From assembly GCA_946403625.1 (NCBI GenBank), contig CAMJAP010000017.1, forward strand, positions 1 to 43,912: a DNA stretch of 43,912 bases. The letters run 5' to 3'. Of the stretch, positions 14,789 through 23,162 are shown in pieces (position 1 is the first letter of the stretch; each line of letters starts with the position of its first letter). The notes under the pieces were generated by a model that saw only the letters and a program-made list of their open reading frames with translations, was not told where the DNA came from and ran no database searches. The translations under genes were made by a program, and so were the position numbers. Source of the DNA: an uncultured Lachnospiraceae bacterium (GTDB lineage Bacteria; Bacillota; Clostridia; Lachnospirales; Lachnospiraceae).

Positions 14789-16225
14789 ATGAAACAATTT
14801 ATTAAAGGCGCCAATCCGTATATGCCGCTCTGGGAGCACGTACCCGACGGAGAACCGCGCGTTTTTGATCATAATGGAGAGAAGCGTGTCTATGTATACG
14901 GTTCTCACGACATCGAAAAAGAGCAGTATTGCGGACGCGATTATGTGGTGTGGTCCGCACCGGTGGATGATCTGACCAATTGGACCTACCATGGTGTAGC
15001 GTATGTGACCCATTACGACTCCATCCTGTATGCACCGGATGTGGTAAAACGCGGCGATACTTATTATATGTATGCAGCAGAGCGTAAGGGCAGTCTGGTC
15101 GTAGTAGCCAGTGCCAAGACCCCGTGGGGACCGTTCGAAAATCCGGTAGAAACCAAACTGGGCTTTGACCCGGGTATTCTGGTGGATGACGATAACAAAG
15201 TCTATGCTTATTGGGGCGGCTGTGCGGCACCCTGCTATATTGCTGAGCTGGAAGACGATATGGCAACGATCAAGGAAGGCACCCTGGTGGAAAATCCGCT
15301 GGGTCACTCCACATGTCCGTGGAATCCGGTGGATGACGGACATATCAATCTGATCGATGCGTTCTTTGAGGCATCCAGCCCGCGCAAAGTGATGGGCAAA
15401 TATGTTTATATCTATTCCAAACGTTACGAGAAACCGGTACCGGAGCTGGGGGTATTTACCCCGAACAACGGTTTCCTGTCTTATCGATTCAGCGATACTC
15501 CGTTCGGACCGTTCCATGACGGCGGAGATTTTTCCTTTAACGGCGGCGAGATCTTAAAAGATTCCGAAGGTCACGGAACCATGACCTATCAGTGGGGCAA
15601 TAACCATGGCTCTATTATGGAAGTCAACGGCAAATGGTATGTATTCTATCATCGTCAGACCGGCGTAAACGAGTATTCCAGACAGGCGATGATCGAACCG
15701 ATCGATGTGGCAATGGGAACGGACGGAAAACTGTATATCGGCGATATCAAGTATCTGGACGGTGAGCCGGTATCCTCCAAGCCGGTGGAAATGACCTCAC
15801 AGGGCGCGCATGTAAACGGACTGGATGCTTATTCCTGGATTTCCGCAGGGTATGCTTGCCATATCTACGGCAGCAAAAAACGTGCGTATGTAAGACCGGG
15901 CTATGAGCAGATCGATGAGATTTCTACGCCGGTTGTGGATATTACGGACGGAACCACCGTCGGATTCCGTTATCTGCAGTTTGGAAATAATACGCCCAAG
16001 ACCGTTACCGTGGTTTTGGAAGAGGCAAAGAAAGGCAAAGTGCTGGTGCGCATCGATTCCTATCGCGGACGTGTGATCGCGGAAGCGACTTTCCATGGCA
16101 ATAAGGCGGAAGTGACAACGGATGTGCAGTGTGGTGTACTCGGTAAGCATGCCGTGTATTTTGAGTTCCGATCGGAAGATAAGGAAACGACCTTTGCCTT
16201 TGACCGGTTCACTTTTGACCGATAA
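14789..16225 (+). CDS. Glycoside hydrolase family 43 protein (beta-xylosidase/arabinofuranosidase type)
   Basis: The 478-residue enzyme has no signal peptide, so it is cytoplasmic. Its N-terminal five-bladed propeller region (about 1-320) contains VPDGEPRVF with the probable catalytic base D20, YVYGSHD, YAPDVVKRGDTYYMYAA, FDPGILVDDDNKVYAYWGG, LIDAFFEASSPRKVMGKYV (probable catalytic Glu) and QWGNNHGSIMEVNGKWYVFYHRQ. The C-terminal 130 residues look like a beta-sandwich of the CBM6/CBM-like sort (YLQFGNNTPKTVTVVLEE). It likely trims xylo- or arabino-oligosaccharides taken up by the cell. The xylanase two genes on suggests a shared substrate. The exact specificity cannot be read from sequence. 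Confidence 0.88.
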   Translation: MKQFIKGANPYMPLWEHVPDGEPRVFDHNGEKRVYVYGSHDIEKEQYCGRDYVVWSAPVDDLTNWTYHGVAYVTHYDSILYAPDVVKRGDTYYMYAAERKGSLVVVASAKTPWGPFENPVETKLGFDPGILVDDDNKVYAYWGGCAAPCYIAELEDDMATIKEGTLVENPLGHSTCPWNPVDDGHINLIDAFFEASSPRKVMGKYVYIYSKRYEKPVPELGVFTPNNGFLSYRFSDTPFGPFHDGGDFSFNGGEILKDSEGHGTMTYQWGNNHGSIMEVNGKWYVFYHRQTGVNEYSRQAMIEPIDVAMGTDGKLYIGDIKYLDGEPVSSKPVEMTSQGAHVNGLDAYSWISAGYACHIYGSKKRAYVRPGYEQIDEISTPVVDITDGTTVGFRYLQFGNNTPKTVTVVLEEAKKGKVLVRIDSYRGRVIAEATFHGNKAEVTTDVQCGVLGKHAVYFEFRSEDKETTFAFDRFTFDR

Positions 16226-16245
16226 GACCAGAGGCAGACAGTTCT

Positions 16246-17358
16246 ATGGATACACTGACCGATTATGTGCTCTGGATGTCGGATTTTACCATTGCGGAAA
16301 CCGGTTTTCGTGATGTCGATGCCCTGATTTTGTGTAATCTGGCATATTATAACTTTTCGGAACTCTTTGAAGGGGCGGAAGGCCCGGTATATGTGAGAGA
16401 TGCACAGAAAATGTTGGATTCCGGCAATGTGCAGGTAGAGATTGCGATCAACGATAACAAATATACCGACTTGTTGCAGGCAATCGTACATTCCAGAAGA
16501 TTCGGAAACCTGCGGATGAGCGACTATATCGATATCAAGCGGGCAGATCCGCCGGTGCAGTATGCGGTGGAGACATTTCATGATGACAACGGATTATCGT
16601 TTATCGCCTTCCGCGGTACGGATGATTCGCTGGCCGGCTGGTACGAGGACTTTATAGCCAGTTTCTCCAAAACGGAAGCGCAGGAGATGGCAAAGGAATA
16701 TGTTACCCGGATGATCGAAAAGGATCCGGAAAGGCAATGGATGGTCGGCGGACATTCCAAAGGCGGAAATCTGGCAATCTATGCCGGATGTACCATGGAT
16801 CCGGAACTGTTTGCAAAGATTGACCGGATCTATGATCTGGACGGCCCGGGACTGTCCAAGGAAGTGATGGGGGATGCGCCGATCGATACCGTGTTGGCCA
16901 AAACCATCTGTATCCTTCCGGAGTTTTCCGTGGTCGGAAAGCTCTTTGATATGAAAGTACCGAATACCCGGATCATTAAGTCTTTCGGAAAAGGCGTATT
17001 TCAGCACGCACCGATCTCCTGGGGGGTGGACCACGGGAAGATCGCAGCGGCGGAAAAACACAGTCCCATCAGCACCTGGTTTAATGAGTTTGTAGAGAAC
17101 TGGATCGAATGCTCCGATATCGAGCAGCGACGGATCTTTTTTGATGATCTTTTTGAAGCGGTAAGCGGCGGCGGCTCCACGACACTGTCCGAACTGGCCG
17201 GCGAAGGTCTGGAAGGGTTTAAGCGGATCCAGTCGAGGTTGAAGAATTCGAACGAAGTGACCAAAAAGATCATGTACGAATTTACAAAACAGGCCTTTTT
17301 CGCAAGTATCTTTAAAGGACAGAACAAGCCGGAGATCGAAACGGCGAAAACAAAATAA
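16246..17358 (+). CDS. DUF2974 (Mbeg1-like) alpha/beta hydrolase
   Basis: The 370-residue protein has the Mbeg1-like lipase pattern: LSFIAFRGTDDSLAGWYEDF near residue 120, then WMVGGHSKGGNLAIYAG with nucleophile S171 in GHSKG, and a late His-containing segment FQHAPISWGVDH. It has no signal peptide and would act in the cytoplasm. It starts 20 bases after the GH43 gene and ends 35 bases before the xylanase gene, so it is part of the same unit. Deacylation of imported substituted oligosaccharides is conceivable, but DUF2974 proteins occur in many contexts and the substrate is unknown. Confidence 0.8.
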   Translation: MDTLTDYVLWMSDFTIAETGFRDVDALILCNLAYYNFSELFEGAEGPVYVRDAQKMLDSGNVQVEIAINDNKYTDLLQAIVHSRRFGNLRMSDYIDIKRADPPVQYAVETFHDDNGLSFIAFRGTDDSLAGWYEDFIASFSKTEAQEMAKEYVTRMIEKDPERQWMVGGHSKGGNLAIYAGCTMDPELFAKIDRIYDLDGPGLSKEVMGDAPIDTVLAKTICILPEFSVVGKLFDMKVPNTRIIKSFGKGVFQHAPISWGVDHGKIAAAEKHSPISTWFNEFVENWIECSDIEQRRIFFDDLFEAVSGGGSTTLSELAGEGLEGFKRIQSRLKNSNEVTKKIMYEFTKQAFFASIFKGQNKPEIETAKTK

Positions 17359-17393
17359 AACAGGATATAAAGGATTCTTAGGAGGAAAAAACT

Positions 17394-18626
17394 GTGAATA
17401 GCAAGTATTTGGCAATGATGATGGCAGGAACGCTGCTGCTCGGAGGATGTACGCAAGCTGCGCCGACGACGCAGAATGCGGAACCGACAGCAGCAACGGA
17501 AGCACCGACGGAAGCGGAGCCGACGGAAAGCGCGGAACCGACCGAAGCACCGGAAGCAACGGCAACACCCACACCGGAGGAGGAAGAGCAGATCACGATC
17601 GCGAGTGTCTTTGCGGAACATGGAATGAAAGCCGGAACCGGCGTGACCGCACATGATCTCAAGAACAAGCTGATGACCGAGTTGATCGTAACGCATTTTA
17701 ACAGCCTTACCTGCGGTAATGAAATGAAACCGGATTATGTCCTGAACCAAAAAAAGAGTCAGGAAGAAGGGCATGTTGTGGTGGAATACGGCAAGGATAC
17801 GCAGGCAATCCTGGATTTTGCCAAGGAAAACGATATGTCTATGCGTGGCCATACACTGGTATGGTACAGCCAGACCCCGGAATGGCTCTTCCACGAGAAT
17901 TTTGATACCAAAGAGCCGCTGGTAGACCGTGAGGAAATGCTGACCCGTATGGAGGATATGATCCGCGGAAACTTTGAACAGCTGACGGATCTGGGCTATA
18001 TCGATATGTTCTATGCATACGATGTGATCAACGAAGGCTGGATGGAGGACGGTACGCCGCGTCAGTGCCATTGGTCCGAGATCATCGGAGAGGATTATTT
18101 CTGGTATGCCTTCTATTTTGCGGACAAATATGCTCCGGAGAGCATCGATCTGTACTACAACGATTATAATGAGCAGTTTAAAGCGGATACACTGGTAGAA
18201 TTTGTGGATACCCTCAAGGATGAGGACGGCAGATCCCTGATCGACGGCATCGGTCTGCAGGCGCATCTGTATACCACGGATGATCTGGATGAGTACTTTG
18301 CGGCAATGGATACCATGGCCGAGACCGGACTTAAGATGCAGCTGACCGAATTGGATGTCTGCCTCGGAAAGTACCAGTTCCCGGATGAAAAGAACGAAGA
18401 CACCTTAAAGGAGCAGGGGCAGTTTTATTACAACCTGATCAACGGCATTTTCGAGCGTGTGGATGACGGACGCGTCAATATGGATGCTCTGACCGTTTGG
18501 GGAACCACAGACAGCGCTTCCTGGAGAAGGGAGTACAATCCGCTTCCGTTTGACGGTGCATTCAAACCGAAATATGCATTTTACGGTCTGATTCAGGAGA
18601 AAGAAAACGCCGGATTTGATGAGTAA
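17394..18626 (+). CDS. GH10 endo-1,4-beta-xylanase lipoprotein
   Basis: The 410-residue enzyme starts at GTG 17394, 8 bases after GGAGG. It has a lipoprotein signal ending LLGGC (C19), a Thr/Pro/Glu/Ala-rich linker (20-65) with repeated PTEA units, and a GH10 catalytic domain (70-405). Motifs are RGHTLVWYSQTPEWL, YAYDVINEGW with the acid/base E214, and MQLTELDV with the nucleophile E319, then WGTTDSASW near the end. It is anchored on the cell surface and cuts xylan into oligosaccharides for uptake and cleavage by the GH43 enzyme upstream. A closing terminator is not seen after it. Confidence 0.93.
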   Translation: MNSKYLAMMMAGTLLLGGCTQAAPTTQNAEPTAATEAPTEAEPTESAEPTEAPEATATPTPEEEEQITIASVFAEHGMKAGTGVTAHDLKNKLMTELIVTHFNSLTCGNEMKPDYVLNQKKSQEEGHVVVEYGKDTQAILDFAKENDMSMRGHTLVWYSQTPEWLFHENFDTKEPLVDREEMLTRMEDMIRGNFEQLTDLGYIDMFYAYDVINEGWMEDGTPRQCHWSEIIGEDYFWYAFYFADKYAPESIDLYYNDYNEQFKADTLVEFVDTLKDEDGRSLIDGIGLQAHLYTTDDLDEYFAAMDTMAETGLKMQLTELDVCLGKYQFPDEKNEDTLKEQGQFYYNLINGIFERVDDGRVNMDALTVWGTTDSASWRREYNPLPFDGAFKPKYAFYGLIQEKENAGFDE

Positions 18627-18692
18627 GAAAAAGATAGAAAAATGACGGTAAAAGATGTGCAATTTTTCGTGAGAATGGAGTGCATCCAAAGG

Positions 18693-18720
18693 TTGACAAT
18701 CATCAAATCGGCGGTATAAA
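18693..18720 (+). promoter_or_regulatory. Promoter of the Pro/Gln-repeat protein gene
   Basis: TTGACA (18693-18698) and TATAAA (18715-18720) are 16 bases apart, about 40 bases ahead of the start at 18761. Confidence 0.72.
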
Positions 18721-18760
18721 ATACTGTTATATACACTTTTGGATCTGGGGGTATATTGAT

Positions 18761-19639
18761 ATGGCATCAATAAACGACATGTTGAAGAAGGCAGCAAATA
18801 AGATCTCCGATGAGGTTAACAAAAATAAGTGGGATCATAACAGCATTAATTCTGCGCTGTTTTCCAGCGAGACCGATAATAGCAAATTTCCGCCGAACCC
18901 GGCAGCGACCAGACCTGCTATGCAGCAGGGGGGAAGCGTTACCGGGACCGCGGCACCGGTACCGGCGGTAAACACAGGGGCAGCACCGACTCCGCAGCCA
19001 CAACCGGCACCGACTTCCAATCCGGCTTCCGTAGCAGCAGGAACCGCCAATACTACGGCGGCACCGGTTCAGCCGCAGGGATATACCAAACCGGTATTTC
19101 GTTCCCGTTTTGCGGGGCCGGTAAAGCAGAATACTACTGCAGCGGCAACACCGACGATCGATCCGTCGCAGAAGATCAGCAATATCGGAGCAGAGACTCC
19201 GGTTGCAACACAGGCACAGGCTCCGGTACAGAGTACGCCGGTGGCACAGCAGAGCGCGCCGGTACAGACGACGCCGGTCGTTCAGCAGACGGTTCCGGTA
19301 CAGAACGGGCCGGTCATCCAGCAGGCAACTCCGGTTCAGGCACAGCCGGTACCGCAGAATGTTCCGTTCCAGCAGGTTCCGGCACAAAATCCGATCCTGC
19401 AGCAGGCACAGCCGGTGCAACCGGTACAGCCCGTGATCCCGGAAAACGGATATTGTTATTATGTACAGATCAAGCATACCAAATCCTATCCGGCACCCAA
19501 GAGCATCGTTATGATGCGTTCCTGCGACCATGAATATGTATGGACGGATCAGCAGAGCGAGACGGCAAAGCCGGCCTATCCGATCTGTCCGAATTGCGGG
19601 AAGGCGATCAGCCATACGGCAACAGAGATGGATGATTGA
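18761..19639 (+). CDS. Protein with Pro/Gln/Val repeats and C-terminal zinc ribbon
   Basis: The 292-residue product begins MASINDMLKKAANKISDEV, a short charged helix-forming segment, followed by about 190 residues of low complexity rich in A, P, T, Q and V with repeated TPV, PVQ and QPV units. The last 60 residues are ordered: YYVQIKHTKSYPAPKSIVMMRSCDHEYVW, then YPICPNCGKAISHTA. With C-x2-C and an earlier Cys-Asp-His, this could bind zinc. No signal peptide or membrane segment is visible. GGGGG lies about 10 bases before the ATG. It has its own promoter and terminator. Function unknown; the disordered middle suggests a scaffold or tether. Confidence 0.75.
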   Translation: MASINDMLKKAANKISDEVNKNKWDHNSINSALFSSETDNSKFPPNPAATRPAMQQGGSVTGTAAPVPAVNTGAAPTPQPQPAPTSNPASVAAGTANTTAAPVQPQGYTKPVFRSRFAGPVKQNTTAAATPTIDPSQKISNIGAETPVATQAQAPVQSTPVAQQSAPVQTTPVVQQTVPVQNGPVIQQATPVQAQPVPQNVPFQQVPAQNPILQQAQPVQPVQPVIPENGYCYYVQIKHTKSYPAPKSIVMMRSCDHEYVWTDQQSETAKPAYPICPNCGKAISHTATEMDD

Positions 19640-19682
19640 TGCGAGAGTAACAAAGAAGAATATCTGAAGTAGATCAAAAAAG

Positions 19683-19713
19683 CACCCGGATCGAGAGATC
19701 CGGGTGTTTTATT
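19683..19713 (+). terminator. Rho-independent terminator between convergent genes
   Basis: CACCCGGATC (19683-19692), loop GAGA, GATCCGGGTG (19697-19706), then TTTTATTT. On the minus strand the stem is followed by a mixed tract, so it mainly serves the plus strand. Confidence 0.88.
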
Positions 19714-19738
19714 TATGATGGATTCGTAAGAGGAAATC

Positions 19739-21478
19739 TTATTCTTTGCCGGTCAGCATATCGTAGGTGACACCGTACTTTTTGGCAATGTCTTCCGCAT
19801 AGGAACGGCCTTCCGGCGGAGCTACGACCACGCGGAAAGAGCGTTCTCCGTTTTTGGAGGAAACGATCAGGGAGGCGGCTTTGCCATGCCCCGGGGCGGT
19901 GTTTTTATTCAGTTCCGGGATCTCATACGCCAGTTTGTGCATATGGGTGTTATAGATCACGCGGCAGTTCTTTTCCAGCAGCGCCAAAACAGCATCTCTG
20001 GCGATAAAGTAGCCTTCCTCAAAAGAGGTGGTGGAAAAGGTTTCGTTTAGCAACAGCAGGCTGTTTTCGGTAGCCGCGCTGTAGATATCCTTAAAACGGC
20101 GGCATTCTTCACCCAGACGTCCCAGATCCATGGTTTTGTCTTCATCGGCAGGGTAATGGGTATAGATGCAGTCCACCGGGGAGAATTCAAAATGCTTCCC
20201 GGGTACCGAGATGCCGCCCTGAGCCAATGCATAGAGCAGTCCGATCGCCTGCGTGATGGTTGTCTTTCCGCCGCGGTTGGCACCGGTGAGCAGAAAGAGC
20301 GTCTGTTCCTCGGTGAATTTCAGATCGTTTGGTACGATAGTGTCGGGCGTTTCTTCGGACAGAGCGGCCAGTTTCAGGTTGTAGATCCCCCAGGCGTTCA
20401 TACGGGTATCCTGTGATGATGCATCCAGTACTTCCGGCTTGCAGAAACGATATCCCTTTGCTTTCAAACCTTCCAGATATTCGGCCCAGCGGAGATAGTA
20501 GATGAATTCCGGGATCAGATCCGTAATGTTGCCGATGCTTAGGGACACATAACGGGAAAGCACCTGCTCTAAGCGTCTGGTGACATGAGAAAGCATATGG
20601 CTGATGTCTTTGTCAAAATATTTGGTCACATAGCGGGTGGAATCTTTCTCCGGGGAAGTGGCCAGGGTAGCGGCTACGGCAGGACCCAACAGGGGCTGAC
20701 CGAGGGAGGCGGCAAAGAGCGCGACATTGTCTCCCGAGGGGAGAAAATCCAAAGCACTGTTGCTGACCGGGTGAAAACGGTGGCTGCCGTTCCAGTCGTT
20801 ACCGTCTTTGATCCCTTCCTTGGCTACCAGGGCATCTGCAAAATTTCCGAGAATGCCGGAACTCTTAAATTCTTTATTATTCACGGAGATGATGCCGATA
20901 CTGCTTGCTTCAAAGTTGGTATTTAAGTTGACACCGATGGTGACGCTCTTTAAGTTGGAAGTATCTGCTTTTAATGCGGCAATATCCTTCTTTAATTCCT
21001 CGAAAGAGGAGGTATCGTAAACGGCCGTGATATAGTCCTTTAAGCCCAAGAGGCCGGCGGATTTCACATCATAATCATTCAAGCATTCGCGGATGTTTTC
21101 GAGACATTTGATATAATCATCCAGCTCGCTGAGACGATGGAGCAGTTCCCACAGGCCGGCTTTGATATCATGGTCCTTTTTAAAACTGCCGTAATCATTC
21201 AAAAACTGAACCTGATCCAGCAGTTTCATCATTCGTTCGCGAAATTCCGGAAAATGAAGCAGATCGTCAAAAATATCAATACGAAATTTGGCTACCTGCG
21301 GATCGTCCGTCATTGTTCGCATAACGGAAGAGATCATGGTTCGTTCATTGCCTTTGTTCGTGAGTTTTTCGCACAGGGCATCCAAGCCGAGATCGTGCCA
21401 GGCGGTATCCGGCATAGTATGATAAGAAATGGTATCGTCATTTGGGAAAAGAATGCTGACAATCCTTTTTTTGGACAT
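19739..21478 (-). CDS. MutS-family (domain V) ATPase
   Basis: The 579-residue protein has a helical N-terminal region (about 25-180) and a MutS-type ATPase: Walker A GANRGGKTT (399-407), TLFLLTG before it, and LLLLNETFSTTSFEEGY, in which NETFSTT takes the place of the usual MutS DEPTRGTS-like stretch after Walker B. The mismatch-binding N-terminal domain (Phe-x-Glu) of true MutS is absent, as is the Smr domain of MutS2, so it is neither repair MutS nor MutS2. Related MutS-like proteins of unknown role are frequent in Clostridia. It has a minus-strand promoter and a consensus cre just upstream, which ties its expression to carbon state. Confidence 0.82.
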   Translation of the reverse strand: MSKKRIVSILFPNDDTISYHTMPDTAWHDLGLDALCEKLTNKGNERTMISSVMRTMTDDPQVAKFRIDIFDDLLHFPEFRERMMKLLDQVQFLNDYGSFKKDHDIKAGLWELLHRLSELDDYIKCLENIRECLNDYDVKSAGLLGLKDYITAVYDTSSFEELKKDIAALKADTSNLKSVTIGVNLNTNFEASSIGIISVNNKEFKSSGILGNFADALVAKEGIKDGNDWNGSHRFHPVSNSALDFLPSGDNVALFAASLGQPLLGPAVAATLATSPEKDSTRYVTKYFDKDISHMLSHVTRRLEQVLSRYVSLSIGNITDLIPEFIYYLRWAEYLEGLKAKGYRFCKPEVLDASSQDTRMNAWGIYNLKLAALSEETPDTIVPNDLKFTEEQTLFLLTGANRGGKTTITQAIGLLYALAQGGISVPGKHFEFSPVDCIYTHYPADEDKTMDLGRLGEECRRFKDIYSAATENSLLLLNETFSTTSFEEGYFIARDAVLALLEKNCRVIYNTHMHKLAYEIPELNKNTAPGHGKAASLIVSSKNGERSFRVVVAPPEGRSYAEDIAKKYGVTYDMLTGKE

Positions 21479-21524
21479 AAGACGGTTTCCTTTCTTGTGT
21501 AACCACGATTTTGGTACTGATTTT

Positions 21525-21553
21525 ATCCTAGCCCAGAATGGTTATATTTTCAA
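21525..21553 (-). promoter_or_regulatory. Promoter of the MutS-like gene
   Basis: On the minus strand TTGAAA (21553-21548) and TAGGAT (21530-21525) are 17 bases apart, giving a start near 21518 and a leader of about 40 bases that includes GAAAGGA. Confidence 0.6.
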
Positions 21554-21564
21554 TAAATATTTGA

Positions 21565-21580
21565 ATGAAAACGCTTACAT
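21565..21580 (-). promoter_or_regulatory. cre (CcpA) site upstream of the MutS-like gene
   Basis: ATGAAAACGCTTACAT on the plus strand fits the consensus WTGNNARCGNWWWCAW at every position, and the reverse complement fits as well. Its centre lies about 54 bases upstream of the predicted start, on the far side of the -35 element. That is where CcpA activates rather than blocks in Bacillus ackA-type promoters. Confidence 0.65.
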
Positions 21581-21631
21581 TTTATCTTGCTATTTTGTTC
21601 GACAGATGTTATACTCATCCTTATACTGAAA

Positions 21632-22258
21632 TCAGATGTAAGAACGAAACAGGGGAAGAGCGGTGACGATCCCGGAAGGCGGGACAATGTCCATGTTTTT
21701 CAGTACGACCATTGCGATCAGAAAGAAAAAGACGAAGAAAAACAGGATCCCCTTGAGATATCCTTTAATATCTGCTCCGGACATTTCCATATGGAGCAGC
21801 AGACAGAAGAACAAAAATCCCAATACGAAATAAGCCCAGACAGGGAGCGGCACTTTCCGAAAAACATACAGGATCGCACCTTCGCCGAGCAGACCGGAGA
21901 TCACGGGAGCACAGGCGGAAAAAGACAGCTGCAGCCAACGCAAAGGTAGCGGCCCGCGCGGAACCATTTCCACATACCCCAGATGTTTGGATTTTTTCTG
22001 GTAAAGTACGATCTTTTTGATCTTTGCACCGGTGATAAACGCAAAAAGAGCATGCGATAATTCGTGGTAGCATACTCCGGGAAAAGTAAGTGTGTTGGCA
22101 ACAAAGAGAAACAGTTTGCCGGAGCGGTCGATCGCATTGAGCAGTCGATTTAAAAGTCGGGTAAACAGCAGATGGATCACAAATCCGGTCAGCGGGATCG
22201 CAATGATCACGGCAAGAGAAATCAAGGCACTGTATTTTATCATTTCGGTAGCAGACAT
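21632..22258 (-). CDS. Membrane metalloprotease-like protein with HExxH (M50-type)
   Basis: The 208-residue protein has four to five hydrophobic segments (about 8-33, 48-60, 95-118, 127-150, 160-190) and HELSH (H65, E66, H69) at the edge of one, in CYHELSHALFAFITGAKI. A later MSGADIKGYLKG carries an Asp that could be the third zinc ligand, as in site-2 protease relatives. It probably cuts a membrane protein within the bilayer. The start is placed at 22258, nine bases after GGAG; an ATG three codons earlier directly touches the GGAG and is less likely. It lies alone, divergent from fdhD. Substrate unknown. Confidence 0.72.
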   Translation of the reverse strand: MSATEMIKYSALISLAVIIAIPLTGFVIHLLFTRLLNRLLNAIDRSGKLFLFVANTLTFPGVCYHELSHALFAFITGAKIKKIVLYQKKSKHLGYVEMVPRGPLPLRWLQLSFSACAPVISGLLGEGAILYVFRKVPLPVWAYFVLGFLFFCLLLHMEMSGADIKGYLKGILFFFVFFFLIAMVVLKNMDIVPPSGIVTALPLFRSYI

Positions 22259-22372
22259 AGCAGCCATCTCCTTTGTAGTAGGATGCTTTCATTATAGCGA
22301 AGATGCCAAAGGATTACCATACAAAGTCACGATACCATGAAAACAATGGGATAAAGATAGCGGAGGCGTAAG

Positions 22373-23143
22373 TTGCAATTCGAGGATCATTTCAAAGAAC
22401 CGACAACAACCGTAAGTATTCCCGGTATGCGGATTTTGGCAGACGGCTCCCGGCAGGAAATGCAGGATACGGTGGTTTGCGAACATCTGCTGGAAGTGAG
22501 CGTAAACGGATACACGGCGATGCGTTTGTCATGTACGGCGGACCATTTGAAAGAATTGGTGGTCGGGCGGCTGTTTACGGAAGGTTTGATCAACGGTACC
22601 GCGGATGTGGAAAAACTGTTTTTCTGCGGGAAGGGAACCATTGCCGAGGTAACTTTGGCGGAAGGAAAAGATTTTACACCCTATCAGGGGACGGAACCGA
22701 CCTGCTGTACCGGAAACCGTCAGTTACTCACAGGAAACCGGAAGATGGGGAAATTGCCGGAGACCGAGATCAATCCGGCAGCGGTCTTTGCTTTGGCAGC
22801 ACATTTTCAGACGGATACCAAACTGCATCGCAGTACGAGCGGAACACACAGCTGCTATCTGTATCTGCCGGATGGTGCTATCGTTTCGTTTGAGGATATC
22901 AGCCGACATAACGCTCTGGACAAAGCGGTCGGGCATATGCTGCTGACGGGGGCAGATCCGCAGGCATGTATGTTGTTTACCACGGGACGGGTTCCGGCGG
23001 ATATGGTGCAAAAGGCGGTTATGGCGCAGGTGCCGGTACTTATCAGTAAATCCGTGCCGACGGAGGAAGCACTGATCCTGGCAAAAGAATACGGCCTGGC
23101 GCTGATCTGTAAAGCCTGGCCGGATAGTTATACCGTATACTGA
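22373..23143 (+). CDS. fdhD: Formate dehydrogenase accessory sulfurtransferase FdhD
   Basis: The 256-residue protein fits FdhD, which moves sulfur from IscS to the molybdenum cofactor so that formate dehydrogenase is active. Typical stretches are EHLLEVSVNGY, LVVGRLFTEGLI, TSGTHSCYLYL, SFEDISRHNALDKAVGHML and FTTGRVPADMVQKAV. The usual CxxC in the sulfur-carrying loop is replaced by adjacent cysteines, C111-C112, in PTCCTGNRQ. The start is TTG at 22373, six bases after GGAGG; no ATG fits. It opens a long co-directional cofactor operon. Function is strongly supported by the formate dehydrogenase operon at 34322-38853. Confidence 0.92.
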   Translation: MQFEDHFKEPTTTVSIPGMRILADGSRQEMQDTVVCEHLLEVSVNGYTAMRLSCTADHLKELVVGRLFTEGLINGTADVEKLFFCGKGTIAEVTLAEGKDFTPYQGTEPTCCTGNRQLLTGNRKMGKLPETEINPAAVFALAAHFQTDTKLHRSTSGTHSCYLYLPDGAIVSFEDISRHNALDKAVGHMLLTGADPQACMLFTTGRVPADMVQKAVMAQVPVLISKSVPTEEALILAKEYGLALICKAWPDSYTVY

Positions 23144-23162
23144 AATCGGGAGAATCGATCCA

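Noticed and set aside
22268-22372. Moco riboswitch at the head of the cofactor operon
   Set aside because: Only 105 bases, partly used by the divergent gene, without the long conserved helices of the Moco RNA.
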